A stretch of DNA of 32,008 nt from Bacteroidaceae bacterium (GTDB lineage Bacteria; Bacteroidota; Bacteroidia; Bacteroidales; Bacteroidaceae): contig CAAGKZ010000062.1 of the NCBI GenBank assembly GCA_900770665.1, forward strand, positions 1 through 32,008. Reading direction: 5' to 3'. Under the pieces are notes generated by a model. That model did not search any database. It worked only from the letters and a program-made list of their open reading frames with translations, and had not been told where the DNA came from. Numbering within the stretch: the first letter of the stretch is position 1; the number at the start of each line of letters is the position of its first letter. This document shows, piece by piece, positions 15,817 to 23,559 of this stretch. Made by a program: the position numbers and the translations under genes.

Positions 15817-15872
15817 TTTCCGTTTTCCGTTTTCAGTTTTCCGTTTTCACCTTTCACCTTTCACCTTTCACT
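15817..15872. repeat. Eight inverted heptanucleotide repeats overlapping the amidase stop codon
   Basis: Read on the plus strand, the blocks are TTTCCGT, TTTCCGT, TTTCAGT, TTTCCGT, TTTCACC three times and TTTCACT. They are reverse complements of the heptads at 15545-15656. The last block (15866-15872) contains the TGA stop (15868-15870) of the minus-strand amidase gene. Confidence 0.9.
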
Positions 15873-18813
15873 TTAAAAGGAAACGCATAACAGCGCCCAT
15901 TAGTTTTGCACGTTGGGTACTATTTTGCACAGACTCAAAAGGGAAACTGATAGAGAGTGTACGATACCCCTTGCCTGCGTATGCCACGCCGGCACTCTCC
16001 TTGCAACCATCGAAGATAAAAGAGACAAAGGCCTCATCAAGAGGTTTTAAAATATCGGGGCGCGAAACGGCATAGCAATCCGGGTTGACACTGCGGCAGA
16101 TGGAAAGGTTCAAACCCGAGCCGCTGATGAGATTGTCGGAAAGTTCAGTCACCGAACCGCCATAATCGAAATGCAGCAAATCGCGTATGAACTGCCTGTC
16201 GGCATCACAACCCTGCATATCACTCGCAATGAAAGCTCCGCTTACAAAAAGATTGCCACCGCCGAGGCAGTATACCGCGAGTTTCTCCTGCAAACCGGCA
16301 GGGAATGTCTTATAAGGGGCATTATAGTGCAAAAGCGAACCGTCGCCACCCTGTTTCTCAACGCCGAGAATTAGGTCTACAACACGGTAGTCGGACAAAT
16401 TGACAATGCCGTCAATCACAGCCTCGCTGCCACAAGAAAGGAAACTTATACCGTTGGAGGCCAAAGCATCGCCATGTATACGCGGATAATTCAACGTGTT
16501 GCCGGCAACCATCAGTCCCTCGTACTCGCTGCCGCTCAATCCCAAGCCATCCTCGATATTGATATTCTCGCGCATGAAGTCGAGCTGGCGACCGCAATAC
16601 TCGGGCGTACGCATATATGGCACGCCGGGGTCAGCATCAAGGTCAAAGCCTATACGTTTGTCGGTAAAGATAGTGTCGGGGCCGCTCAAGCGGTGAAAAC
16701 CATTGACAACCAGCACCCTGCCCTTCTCCTCTTTGGCAATGTAGAGCGTGAGTTCCTCCGACGGCAAGCTGCAACCGCCGTCGTTGAGCGCCGCAACCTT
16801 GAAGCTGTAGAGCACATTCTTCTCGACAGGAACGGTACAATGAGGCGCATTCACCACGGTTCCGTTGTCAAAGCCTGCACCATTGACGCTTTTATACACA
16901 ATGTAACGCTCGGGCTTTGCTGTCGGCTCAAGAACATCCTCGACCGGGCGCCACGAGAGCTGCACCTCCTTGTCGTTCTTTGACATTGACATTGCAAAAT
17001 GGCTCACCGGTAAGGGCTGAACAACATAATCGTCGCCACGCACATAACACAGGTGTTTGAGCAGAGCCTTGTAGACCGACCTCGCAAGGGTAAACTTGAA
17101 ATCGGGGTCGTGAGCATAGACCATATCCATGAAGTTCTGATGCGAGAGTGATTCAAAAATCACCGATGGTATATATGGCACACGTGTCTCTCCATAATTG
17201 CGGTCGAGGATTCCACGCACAGGCCAACGCTCACCATAACGTGCCGTGAGGTCGTCCTGCACGCTGTTAAGCAGGAAAGAGACGGCATCGCGCGACATTT
17301 GACGCGAAAGCCCCGTCTCGAGCGTATCGCCATTGAACTCGGTGGTGACAACGCCCAAAGAGCCTATGAGATTATCGTCGGCCGAAACACCGGCATCGGA
17401 ATGGAAACCGAAAGAGAGCTCAAGAGGAACGTTAAGGCCCGTAGTGTCGGGGTTGAACACCGAGCCACCCGAAAGATAGTTGACAGCAGAGGGACGGCAG
17501 ACGACATCGTCGCGATAATCCGATTCGCCTTTATACACAGAATAGACCTCGTAGGGGAAACCGCCTGTCAACATATTGTAGCGTGCGCCCTCGAGATAAC
17601 GCGGCAGACCGCTCAACTGCTCCTGTGGGCCACGGGCAACATTTCCCATTCCGCCGCCGAAACGTACGGCATCGGCACTCACCACACCGTCGTGATTGCT
17701 GTAATTGAGCAGAACAACGCCTTGCTCCTTGTCATACCCCTTATTGAAATGGAATGTTCCAAGATAGACCCATGTACCGCCACCCATTGTCTGATTTACA
17801 CGGAACTCCGTTTCTCCGCCACTATGCAGCACGGCATAAGCGGCATCGGGCACCGAGTTTGCGAATGTTTCGTACGCCACATACACGGCATATTCGCCAC
17901 TCTCGGGGATATCGGGAGTCCAGACAGCCTTTGACAGGCGTTTGGTATTCTTTGTCGTCTGCACACAACGCGAAGAACCCATGGAGAACGGGTCGTCCAT
18001 GTCATAATAGACACTCTTCAACGGCGCATATCCGTTGGCACGTGTACGCCACTTGTTTTCACGTGTTTCGCTTTCGCTGTATCGTGTTTTTTTGCCGATG
18101 CACAGGTCGTTGTCTGCAATGACACAATTCGTCTGCCAGTCACGTTCACGGGGAGTGTAGACAAGAGCGCCTGCATTCTCAAGCATAGGCATCAGCAGAG
18201 GAACGACAATCGATTGGGTGAGCAAGTCCTCGGTGGTGCAATAGAGCAAGGGACGCTGCCACTTCCAGAAATCACCATCGGCATAATAGTAGCGTCCGTG
18301 GCTTTGCCACAACGCTATGTGACGGCCATCGAGACCGGACGTAATGTCGAAAGGACGGCTCGCATCCTTTACCCAAGGTGCGCCGTCATAACGCACACTG
18401 CCCCAGATGCGCGACTCATCGACATCCTTGCCGGCACGGTAGATATTAGGGATACGCTCCTCAATGGAGCGGCCTTTGTAGATGACCTCGATATCGTAAC
18501 CACGCAGTTTCTTGGGCAGGATAGCGCGGATATCGGCATAAATCTTGTCAACAACCTCGGGCGTGAACGCCTGCCCGGCAAACGCCTCGTTGGCATAGAT
18601 TATAACTTTTTTTGCCTTGTTGTTGACAATTATATTGTTCTTGCGGCGGTCAAGCGCCGAGAATTTGAGCTGAGTCCTGTCCGAGGTATAGCTCTTAAAA
18701 TAGTCGGCCAAGGCACGAGAAACAGTTTTGTCGACACCCTGTGCCGACAAAACCGATATTCCAAAAAGGCAAAATATTATTGCCAAAAAATGCCTTGACA
18801 TGCGGTAACGCAT
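15868..18813 (-). CDS. Exported amidase_3-like protein with golvesin-type and FN3 domains ('xanthan lyase' of annotations)
   Basis: The 981-residue product has a signal peptide ending VLSAQG. It shows the pieces of a zinc N-acetylmuramoyl-L-alanine amidase: H172 in WQSHGRYYY, E195 in CTTEDLLTQ, then LENAGALVYTPRERD, H471 in GFHSDAG and E554 in VIFESLSHQNF. Between E195 and H471 sits a golvesin/Xly-type beta domain (about 262-390, with SGEYAVYVAYE, FRVNQTMGGGTWVYLGTF and VSADAVRFGGG). An FN3 domain follows at about 612-692 and an unassigned domain of about 285 residues ends the protein. Such proteins are often auto-named xanthan lyase; I think peptidoglycan amidase is the better-supported reading, unproven. 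An alternative ATG lies four codons in. It follows the 91-aa gene by six bases, so the two are one operon. Its stop codon lies inside the heptad array. Confidence 0.8.
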   Translation of the reverse strand: MRYRMSRHFLAIIFCLFGISVLSAQGVDKTVSRALADYFKSYTSDRTQLKFSALDRRKNNIIVNNKAKKVIIYANEAFAGQAFTPEVVDKIYADIRAILPKKLRGYDIEVIYKGRSIEERIPNIYRAGKDVDESRIWGSVRYDGAPWVKDASRPFDITSGLDGRHIALWQSHGRYYYADGDFWKWQRPLLYCTTEDLLTQSIVVPLLMPMLENAGALVYTPRERDWQTNCVIADNDLCIGKKTRYSESETRENKWRTRANGYAPLKSVYYDMDDPFSMGSSRCVQTTKNTKRLSKAVWTPDIPESGEYAVYVAYETFANSVPDAAYAVLHSGGETEFRVNQTMGGGTWVYLGTFHFNKGYDKEQGVVLLNYSNHDGVVSADAVRFGGGMGNVARGPQEQLSGLPRYLEGARYNMLTGGFPYEVYSVYKGESDYRDDVVCRPSAVNYLSGGSVFNPDTTGLNVPLELSFGFHSDAGVSADDNLIGSLGVVTTEFNGDTLETGLSRQMSRDAVSFLLNSVQDDLTARYGERWPVRGILDRNYGETRVPYIPSVIFESLSHQNFMDMVYAHDPDFKFTLARSVYKALLKHLCYVRGDDYVVQPLPVSHFAMSMSKNDKEVQLSWRPVEDVLEPTAKPERYIVYKSVNGAGFDNGTVVNAPHCTVPVEKNVLYSFKVAALNDGGCSLPSEELTLYIAKEEKGRVLVVNGFHRLSGPDTIFTDKRIGFDLDADPGVPYMRTPEYCGRQLDFMRENINIEDGLGLSGSEYEGLMVAGNTLNYPRIHGDALASNGISFLSCGSEAVIDGIVNLSDYRVVDLILGVEKQGGDGSLLHYNAPYKTFPAGLQEKLAVYCLGGGNLFVSGAFIASDMQGCDADRQFIRDLLHFDYGGSVTELSDNLISGSGLNLSICRSVNPDCYAVSRPDILKPLDEAFVSFIFDGCKESAGVAYAGKGYRTLSISFPFESVQNSTQRAKLMGAVMRFLLK

Positions 18814-18819
18814 TGGTTG

Positions 18820-19095
18820 TTACTTACCTGCGAGCTCACCAATCTCCTCGAGCAATGCCTTTGCATCGGCATTGAAAGAGTCGCAAAGAGTATTGAAGTA
18901 TTTCTTTGCAGGCATACCAGGCTCAACGTGGTTGACACGTGCTATATACTCGTTATTGAGGCTGAAGATTCTGTTGAACAAATCGACCCACGCATCGGTA
19001 TCGCCCTGCGCATCGTATGAGAGCACGAATGCCTCGGTTGCCAACTCGTCAACAACAAATGTAATCACTTTCTTAAGATTTCTTCTGCTTGCCAT
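18820..19095 (-). CDS. Conserved 91-aa Bacteroidales protein of unknown function
   Basis: The protein opens MASRRNLKKVITFVVDELAT and is predicted entirely helical, with no signal peptide or membrane segment, so it should be cytoplasmic. 'VNHVEPGMPAKKYFNTLCDSFN' is the most distinctive stretch and resembles small unnamed proteins I know from other Bacteroidales ('R..HpEPGM..k.Yyk.L...fn'). It ends six bases before the exported amidase gene and is probably translated with it, which ties it loosely to envelope biology. No function is assigned. Confidence 0.75.
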   Translation of the reverse strand: MASRRNLKKVITFVVDELATEAFVLSYDAQGDTDAWVDLFNRIFSLNNEYIARVNHVEPGMPAKKYFNTLCDSFNADAKALLEEIGELAGK

Positions 19096-19151
19096 AATAA
19101 TTTGGTTTAATTAGATTGAATTTTGATTTTACCACACATCCCTCTGCGCAG

Positions 19152-19216
19152 GAATCTTCACTGCTTTCAGAATGACATGCAATCAACATTTGTCATACCG
19201 GGCAAAGCGAAGTATC
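19152..19216. repeat. Pair of TGTCAT-type elements in back-to-back orientation
   Basis: An inverted copy (GGAATCTTCACTGCTTTCAG, then AATGACA; about 19151-19177) and a forward copy (TGTCATACCGGGCAAAGCGA, then AGTATC; 19191-19216) face away from each other. They lie in the divergent region between the 91-aa gene and the phosphofructokinase gene. Confidence 0.6.
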
Positions 19217-19347
19217 CCAATAACCGGCACGACAAATATCTGATTGTAAAGATAGTATTTTCTGTCGACATTAACAACTAGAACCAATAAAAACAACATA
19301 TTTTAATTAAAAAGGGGAAAACACTTTCAATTCTCGTAAAAAAAAGC

Positions 19348-19355
19348 GAAATTTG
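19348..19355 (+). promoter_or_regulatory. Possible -7 element of the phosphofructokinase gene
   Basis: GAAATTTG is one base from TAnnTTTG and lies 37 bases before the ATG at 19392; TTTC 19 bases upstream could be a weak -33. This is a weak match offered as the best local candidate. Confidence 0.3.
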
Positions 19356-19391
19356 CGAAGATTTAGAATTATCAAACAAACTTTATTTAAT

Positions 19392-21038
19392 ATGAAAATT
19401 AGCGCATTGCAAAAAGCAAGGGCTGCTTATCAGCCTAAACTTCCCCAGGCATTGACCGGGACTGTAAAATTGTGTGAGGGTGCTGCAACAGAGTCTGTAG
19501 CAGACCAGGAGGCTATCAAGGCTATGTTCCCCAACACTTATGGTTTGCCTATCGTAACATTCGAGAAGGGCGGCGAGGCTCAGGAATACCCTGCAATCAA
19601 TGTAGGTGTTATCCTTTCAGGTGGCCAGGCTCCCGGCGGACACAATGTCATCGCAGGTCTGTTCGACGGTGTAAAGAAGCTTAACGCAAACAGCCGCCTC
19701 TATGGCTTCCTCATGGGCCCCGGCGGTTTGGTTGACCACAAATATATGGAGATTACAGCCGAGTTGATGGACGAGTACCGCAACACCGGCGGTTTCGACA
19801 TCATCGGTTCAGGCCGCACAAAGCTCGAGAAGACAGAGCAGTTCGACAAGGGTCTTGAAATCATCAAGGAGCTCGACATCAAGGCTCTCGTTATCATCGG
19901 TGGTGACGACTCCAACACAAACGCTTGCGTGCTCGCCGAGTACTATGCAGCAAAGAACACTGGTGTTCAGGTTATCGGTTGTCCAAAGACTATCGACGGC
20001 GACTTGAAGAACGCATACATTGAGACTTCTTTCGGTTTCGACACAGCATGTAAGGTTTATTCAGAGGTTATCGGTAACATACAGCGTGACTGTAACTCGG
20101 CACAGAAGTACTGGCACTTCATCAAGTTGATGGGTCGCTCGGCTTCTCACATCGCTCTCGAGTGCGCATTGCAGACACAGCCTAACTACTGCATCATCTC
20201 GGAGGAGGTTGAGCAGAAGGCTCTTTCACTCGACAACATCGTTACATCAATCGCTCAGGCTGTTGCTGACCGTGCTGCCGATGGCAACAACTTCGGTACT
20301 GTGCTCATCCCTGAGGGTCTCATCGAGTTCGTTCCTGCAATGAAGGCTCTCATCGCAGAGCTCAACGACCTGTTGGCGCACAAGGGCGAGGAGTACAACG
20401 CTGTAGCCCCTGAGGAGCAGCGTCAGTACATCATCGACCAGCTCTCAAGCGACAATGCAGCTGTTTACGCAAGCCTCCCCGCAGGTGTTGCACGCCAGCT
20501 TACCATGGACCGCGACCCACACGGTAACGTTCAGGTATCTCTCATCGAGACAGAGAAGTTGCTCTCGGAGATGGTTGCAAACAAGCTCGCAGCATGGAAG
20601 GCAGAGGGCAAGTACAACGGCAAGTTCAACGCTCAGCACCACTTCTTCGGTTACGAGGGACGTTGCGCAGCTCCATCAAACTATGATGCTGACTACTGCT
20701 ACGCTCTCGGCTACAACGCTTCACAGCTCATCGCTGCAGGCAAGACCGGTTACATGTCATCAGTACGCAACACAACAGCTCCTGCTGCCGAGTGGGTTGC
20801 AGGTGGTATCCCCATCACTATGATGATGAACATGGAGCGTCGTCACGGCGAGATGAAGCCTGTTATCCAGAAGGCTCTCGTTGACCTCAACGGTGCACCT
20901 TTCAAGACATTCGCAGCAAACAGAGAGCAGTGGGCTAAGGAGACATGTTATGTTTACCCCGGTCCAATCCAGTACTTTGGTCCAACAGAGGTTTGCGACC
21001 AGACTACAAAGACTCTTGCTCTTGAGCAGCAGAAGTAA
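19392..21038 (+). CDS. pfp: Pyrophosphate-dependent 6-phosphofructokinase
   Basis: The enzyme phosphorylates fructose 6-phosphate to fructose 1,6-bisphosphate using pyrophosphate, a reversible glycolytic step in the cytoplasm. The 548-residue length fits the long PFP group rather than the short ATP-PFK group (about 320). Visible motifs are GVILSGGQAPGGHN (72-85), IIGGDDSNTNA (168-178) and PKTIDGDL (198-205). In GGDDS, Asp replaces the Gly that ATP enzymes use, which marks PPi dependence. KLMGRSASHIALECAL follows as the substrate loop. The ATG at 19392 gives the usual MKISALQKARAAYQPKLP start. Codon use is strongly biased to a few codons (GTT, CTC, AAG, GAG), suggesting high expression. The GH25 gene follows after 15 bases. 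Confidence 0.96.
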   Translation: MKISALQKARAAYQPKLPQALTGTVKLCEGAATESVADQEAIKAMFPNTYGLPIVTFEKGGEAQEYPAINVGVILSGGQAPGGHNVIAGLFDGVKKLNANSRLYGFLMGPGGLVDHKYMEITAELMDEYRNTGGFDIIGSGRTKLEKTEQFDKGLEIIKELDIKALVIIGGDDSNTNACVLAEYYAAKNTGVQVIGCPKTIDGDLKNAYIETSFGFDTACKVYSEVIGNIQRDCNSAQKYWHFIKLMGRSASHIALECALQTQPNYCIISEEVEQKALSLDNIVTSIAQAVADRAADGNNFGTVLIPEGLIEFVPAMKALIAELNDLLAHKGEEYNAVAPEEQRQYIIDQLSSDNAAVYASLPAGVARQLTMDRDPHGNVQVSLIETEKLLSEMVANKLAAWKAEGKYNGKFNAQHHFFGYEGRCAAPSNYDADYCYALGYNASQLIAAGKTGYMSSVRNTTAPAAEWVAGGIPITMMMNMERRHGEMKPVIQKALVDLNGAPFKTFAANREQWAKETCYVYPGPIQYFGPTEVCDQTTKTLALEQQK

Positions 21039-21053
21039 TACAAGAAGGAGTTG

Positions 21054-21911
21054 ATGGCAAACGCCAAAAAGACATCCGTAACAATAAAGGTCGGCGGACG
21101 GAAGAAAAAACCGTCCCGCCGACCATCTTCTACACGCCGCAAGAAGCCGCGTGTAATGGCTACATGGAAATATGTGACAATAGCAACACTCATCACACTG
21201 AGCGTTATAGCCATTTTGTACAAACCCTTCATTGAACCGGCATTCAACCGTTTCAGACGATGCAGCGAACAGAAGATTTACAGCACCTGCATACCCGACG
21301 GCTACTCTGTTTACGGCATCGACGTATCGCACCACCAGGGAAATATCAACTGGGGCAAACTCAAACAAGGAAAGAATGGCGAGCCGCCAATCACCTTTGT
21401 TTATATTAAGGCCACAGAAGGCAGCAGCCATAGCGACAAACGCTTTGAAACAAACTGGAGAGAGGCGAAACGGCATGGTTTCATACGCGGGGCATACCAC
21501 TATTTCAGCACCGAGTCACCGGGCGACAAACAGGCAAACCTGTTCATAAGCAGGGTAAAACTTGAACCGGGCGACCTGCCACCTGTTGTTGATGTGGAGG
21601 ATGAGCCGAAGAACGCCGCGGCATACAGGGAGGAACTGAAGAAGTTCGTCACTGCGCTCGAAAAGCACTACGGCGTGAAGCCCGTCATCTACACTTACAA
21701 AAAATTCCACGAGCGACACATTAACAATGCACACTTCAAGGATTACCCATTGTGGATAGCACGATACAACGCAAACGACCCTGGAATTGAAAGCGAATGG
21801 ATTTTGTGGCAATGCTCAGAGAAAGGCAAATTGCCGGGCATCAGAGAAATGGTCGACATCAATGTGCTCAATGGTTCAATGGAGGAGTTGGAGAAGTTGA
21901 GGATAAAATAG
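21054..21911 (+). CDS. Membrane-anchored GH25 lysozyme-family muramidase
   Basis: GH25 enzymes cut the MurNAc-GlcNAc bond of peptidoglycan. The 285-residue product has a very basic N-terminus (KVGGRKKKPSRRPSSTRRKK), one transmembrane helix at about 41-57, and the catalytic domain from about 85. The family start YGIDVSHHQGNINW is intact with Asp90, as is the DVED active-site segment with Asp180 and Glu182. GAYHYFSTESPGDKQA and LWQCSEKGKLPG also match. The domain should lie in the periplasm, tethered to the inner membrane. AAGGAG at 21045-21050 is an unusually clear Shine-Dalgarno-like site three bases before the ATG. The gene is not in a phage context, so housekeeping wall turnover is more likely than lysis. 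It ends one base from the convergent DUF4476 gene. Confidence 0.92.
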   Translation: MANAKKTSVTIKVGGRKKKPSRRPSSTRRKKPRVMATWKYVTIATLITLSVIAILYKPFIEPAFNRFRRCSEQKIYSTCIPDGYSVYGIDVSHHQGNINWGKLKQGKNGEPPITFVYIKATEGSSHSDKRFETNWREAKRHGFIRGAYHYFSTESPGDKQANLFISRVKLEPGDLPPVVDVEDEPKNAAAYREELKKFVTALEKHYGVKPVIYTYKKFHERHINNAHFKDYPLWIARYNANDPGIESEWILWQCSEKGKLPGIREMVDINVLNGSMEELEKLRIK

Positions 21912-21912
21912 T

Positions 21913-22344
21913 TCAACGACGCTTACGCTCCATCAATAACTCTTCGGCCTTTTCCCTGCTTGAAATAAAGGAGAACTCCCTTAATACAACATCACACGCC
22001 CGTTTATCAATGATGCGCGGTGCAATATATTCAAGAGCCTGCAGTTTGTTTGAATCAAAGCTAAGGAGTGAAAGCATATCGGCACACTGGCTTGAGGTGA
22101 AATAGTTTCCGATGCAGGCAACACGTATCATTTTAATACGACCATTATCGAAAGACTCCTCTTTCAACAGAGAACGCAATAATTTAAAATCGGACTTATC
22201 CATTGCCATTGCACGCATGCGCGGCATATTGGAGTGATTTGCGGCAGAAACTGTTGCGGAAGTAGCACTAAAAACGGATGAAGCCGCAAAAAGCGGCATT
22301 TGCATCATTGCAAAAAGCACGATTGGAAAAACTGTTCTTTTCAT
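21913..22344 (-). CDS. Exported DUF4476-domain protein
   Basis: The 143-residue product has a signal peptide (MKRTVFPIVLFAMMQMPLFA). The C-terminal region, about 45-140, fits DUF4476: 'DFKLLRSLLKEESFDNGRIKMI', 'NYFTSSQCADMLSLLSFDSNKLQALEYIAPRIIDKRACDVVLREFSF'. This is a helical periplasmic or surface domain of unknown function found in Bacteroidetes. I took the ATG at 22344, since it starts the signal peptide and follows a promoter-like sequence; an upstream in-frame ATG at 22392 would precede that promoter. Its stop codon is one base from the stop of the convergent GH25 gene, so their transcripts must overlap. Confidence 0.82.
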   Translation of the reverse strand: MKRTVFPIVLFAMMQMPLFAASSVFSATSATVSAANHSNMPRMRAMAMDKSDFKLLRSLLKEESFDNGRIKMIRVACIGNYFTSSQCADMLSLLSFDSNKLQALEYIAPRIIDKRACDVVLREFSFISSREKAEELLMERKRR

Positions 22345-22363
22345 AATCCTGAAATTCTTTTTG

Positions 22364-22393
22364 CAAATATCGGCAAGCCAAATAGTGTGCAAA
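22364..22393 (-). promoter_or_regulatory. Promoter of the DUF4476 gene
   Basis: On the minus strand, GATATTTG (22364-22371, one mismatch to TAnnTTTG) is preceded by 18 bases and TTTG (22390-22393). The predicted start near 22357 leaves about 13 bases of leader. Confidence 0.5.
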
Positions 22394-22403
22394 GAAGTAT
22401 TTA

Positions 22404-22457
22404 TCCTAAACTATTTTAGGACAATCCCTATTTGGAAATATGCGCAATTCAAATAGG
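22404..22457. terminator. Two small hairpins downstream of the pseudouridine synthase gene
   Basis: CCTATTTG (22427-22434) pairs with CAAATAGG (22450-22457), and TCCTAAA (22404-22410) pairs with TTTAGGA (22415-22421). They fill the gap between rluD and the DUF4476 promoter and are the only candidate 3' structures for rluD. They are weak, being AT-rich without a U run. Confidence 0.4.
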
Positions 22458-22461
22458 TGGT

Positions 22462-23559
22462 CTATTCTTCAAGATATGCAGCGCTTGCGCTTGAATAGCG
22501 GCGCCAAGCATCGACCATTGCAACGAAATCGGACGGCAGCTCAGAATCGAAATACATCTCCTCGCCCGTTGTGGGATGCACAAAGCCCAAAGTCTTGGCA
22601 TGGAGCGCCTGGCGAGGACAGAGTTTGAAGCAGTTGCGTACAAACTGACTGTACTTACTGAAGTTGGTTCCTTTCAATATCTCGTCGCCGCCATAGACAT
22701 CGTCATTAAAGAGAATGTGACCGATGTGTTTCATGTGTACCCTAATCTGGTGTGTGCGGCCTGTCTCGAGATTGCACTCCACCAATGACACATAGCTCAA
22801 ACGTTCGAGCACACGGTAATGGGTAACGGCATATTTACCGACATTCTCGTCGGAAGAGACGCACATTTGCAACCTGTTGCGCGGATTGCGCGTTATATTG
22901 CCAACCACCGTACCTGTTTCCTCCTTGGGATTGCCCCACACCACCGCATTATAGGTACGCTTGGTGGTTTTGTTGAAGAACTGCATTCCCAAATGAGCCT
23001 TCGCAAAGGCTGTCTTTGCAACAACAAGCAGACCCGAAGTATTCTTGTCGATACGATGCACAAGGCCCACTTGCGGGTCATTGGGGTCAAAATCGGGGTT
23101 ATCCTTGAGATGCCATGCAACGGCATTGATGAGTGTTCCGTGGGTATTTCCGCAACCGGGATGTACAACAAGCCCGGCAGGTTTATTCACCACCATAAGG
23201 TCGTTGTCCTCATATACGACATCGAGCGGAATGTCCTCGGGAACAATTGTATTGTCGTATGCCGGGGTATTGAATGTTATGACAACCTCGTCACCGGGTT
23301 TCACCTTGTAGTTGCTCTTGACAACCTTGCCGTTGACAGAGATGGAACCCGCATCGGCCGCCTGCTGTATCTTGTTGCGCGAAGTGTGGGCTACATGGTC
23401 GACAAGAAACTTGTCAATGCGCACGGGCGCCTGCCCCCTGTCGGCCGTTATATGCAGTTCGCGGAACAGGGTCTCTTCGGAGTCAAGTTCGTCGGTATCA
23501 AGCAAATCGGGGATTATCTCATCCATAAAGTTCTGTTTTACATTGTGGACGCCCGACAT
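22462..23559 (-). CDS. rluD: RluD-family 23S rRNA pseudouridine synthase
   Basis: The enzyme isomerises specific uridines of large-subunit rRNA to pseudouridine. The 365-residue product has an acidic N-terminal extension, an S4 RNA-binding domain at about 46-96 (VRIDKFLVDHVAHTSRNKIQ) and the RluA-type catalytic domain. The signature HRIDKNTSGLLVVAK has catalytic Asp171, and the later ETGRTHQIRVHMKHIGHIL motif is intact. The first ATG overlaps the TGA of the PASTA gene by one base (TGATG), implying translational coupling. An ATG 11 codons in (MDEIIPDLL) is an alternative start. PASTA protein plus RluD is a recurrent neighbourhood in Bacteroidales. Exact target uridines cannot be told from sequence. 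Confidence 0.95.
   Translation of the reverse strand: MSGVHNVKQNFMDEIIPDLLDTDELDSEETLFRELHITADRGQAPVRIDKFLVDHVAHTSRNKIQQAADAGSISVNGKVVKSNYKVKPGDEVVITFNTPAYDNTIVPEDIPLDVVYEDNDLMVVNKPAGLVVHPGCGNTHGTLINAVAWHLKDNPDFDPNDPQVGLVHRIDKNTSGLLVVAKTAFAKAHLGMQFFNKTTKRTYNAVVWGNPKEETGTVVGNITRNPRNRLQMCVSSDENVGKYAVTHYRVLERLSYVSLVECNLETGRTHQIRVHMKHIGHILFNDDVYGGDEILKGTNFSKYSQFVRNCFKLCPRQALHAKTLGFVHPTTGEEMYFDSELPSDFVAMVDAWRRYSSASAAYLEE

Noticed and set aside
15545..15872. CRISPR-like appearance of the heptad arrays
   Set aside because: Units are seven bases with no spacers, and there are no cas genes; this is a short tandem repeat.
16474..16983. Plus-strand frame opposite the amidase-like gene
   Set aside because: It has no family features and lies wholly inside a well-supported minus-strand gene.
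20760..21500. Minus-strand frame spanning the end of pfp and the start of the GH25 gene
   Set aside because: Both plus-strand genes are certain; the Cys-rich antisense translation has no support.
21054..21911. GH25 gene as a prophage endolysin
   Set aside because: No holin, tail or other phage genes are nearby. It is membrane anchored and follows a housekeeping gene by 15 bases.
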